NCBI GenBank assembly: GCA_044341625.1
Contig: JBIIRI010000188.1
Location: 1-6,186 of the forward strand
Direction of reading: 5' to 3'
Length of the DNA stretch: 6,186 nt
From: Falsiroseomonas sp044341625
GTDB lineage: Bacteria > Pseudomonadota > Alphaproteobacteria > Acetobacterales > Acetobacteraceae
Shown: positions 6,151 to 6,186 of the stretch, piece by piece
How positions within the stretch are numbered: the first letter of the stretch is position 1
How the letters are laid out: every line of letters begins with the position of its first letter
Notes under the pieces: generated by a model
Database searches by the model: none
What the model saw: the letters and a program-made list of their open reading frames with translations, nothing else
What the model was told of the DNA's origin: nothing
Position numbers and translations under genes: made by a program

Positions 6151-6186
6151 TGGCGGAGGGGATGGGATTCGAACCCACGATAGGGT
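6151..6186 (-). tRNA. tRNA-Ser, 3' end only (cut by window edge)
   Basis: Read on the - strand, the window end enters a tRNA. A T arm with stem GTGGG, loop TTCGAAT and stem CCCAT (one G-U pair) is followed by the acceptor strand CCCCTCC, discriminator G and an encoded CCA ending at 6151. The acceptor implies a 5' GGAGGGG strand, and the G discriminator fits tRNA-Ser. The few bases seen before the T arm (ACCCTATC) would be the 3' side of the long variable arm typical of serine tRNAs. The anticodon lies outside the window. Confidence 0.88.

Noticed and set aside
5917..6183. Open frame of 88 codons ending in GWDSNPR
   Set aside because: The ending is the antisense of a tRNA T arm, a well-known source of false protein calls. 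The real feature is the tRNA-Ser end at 6151-6186.

Overview
The window comes from a GC-rich alphaproteobacterium. The main reason is the HWE-type histidine kinase at the end of the largest protein, a kinase class found mostly in Alphaproteobacteria. The IS5-family transposase remnants resemble those common in Acetobacteraceae (Roseomonas-like) and Methylobacterium, but placement below class level is a guess.

Layout, left to right. Bases 1-24 are the 3' end of a serine tRNA on the + strand. Bases 25-292 hold no recognisable gene. Bases 293-3484 encode one 1063-residue signalling protein that fuses a CheB methylesterase, a CheR methyltransferase, a coiled coil, a PAS domain and an HWE histidine kinase. 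Bases 3580-4289 hold a decayed IS5-family insertion sequence on the - strand. Its transposase has lost its middle, including the first catalytic aspartate, and its natural C-terminus. One IS end survives at 4268-4289. An AT-rich leader with a plausible promoter (about 4303-4426) precedes a 383-residue secreted or membrane-anchored TPR protein at 4427-5578. At 5713-5809 is a second IS5 remnant: a TIR-like end plus the last 22 or so codons of a transposase. The remaining GC-rich stretch to 6150 has no convincing gene, only small repeats and a possible terminator. Bases 6151-6186 are the 3' end of another serine tRNA, on the - strand.

How the parts relate. The two large intact genes show no sign of forming an operon, since the IS remnant and an AT-rich leader separate them. 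The signalling fusion has no receiver domain, and no response regulator or flagellar chemotaxis gene lies in the window, so its partner must be elsewhere. The TPR gene lies between the outer ends of two IS5-type remnants in the same orientation, which suggests that it was once flanked by, or carried with, copies of that element. The two remnants also break at nearly the same place in the transposase, so together they look like one element cut open and permuted around the TPR gene. I see no evidence of a defence system, CRISPR array, integrase or phage module.
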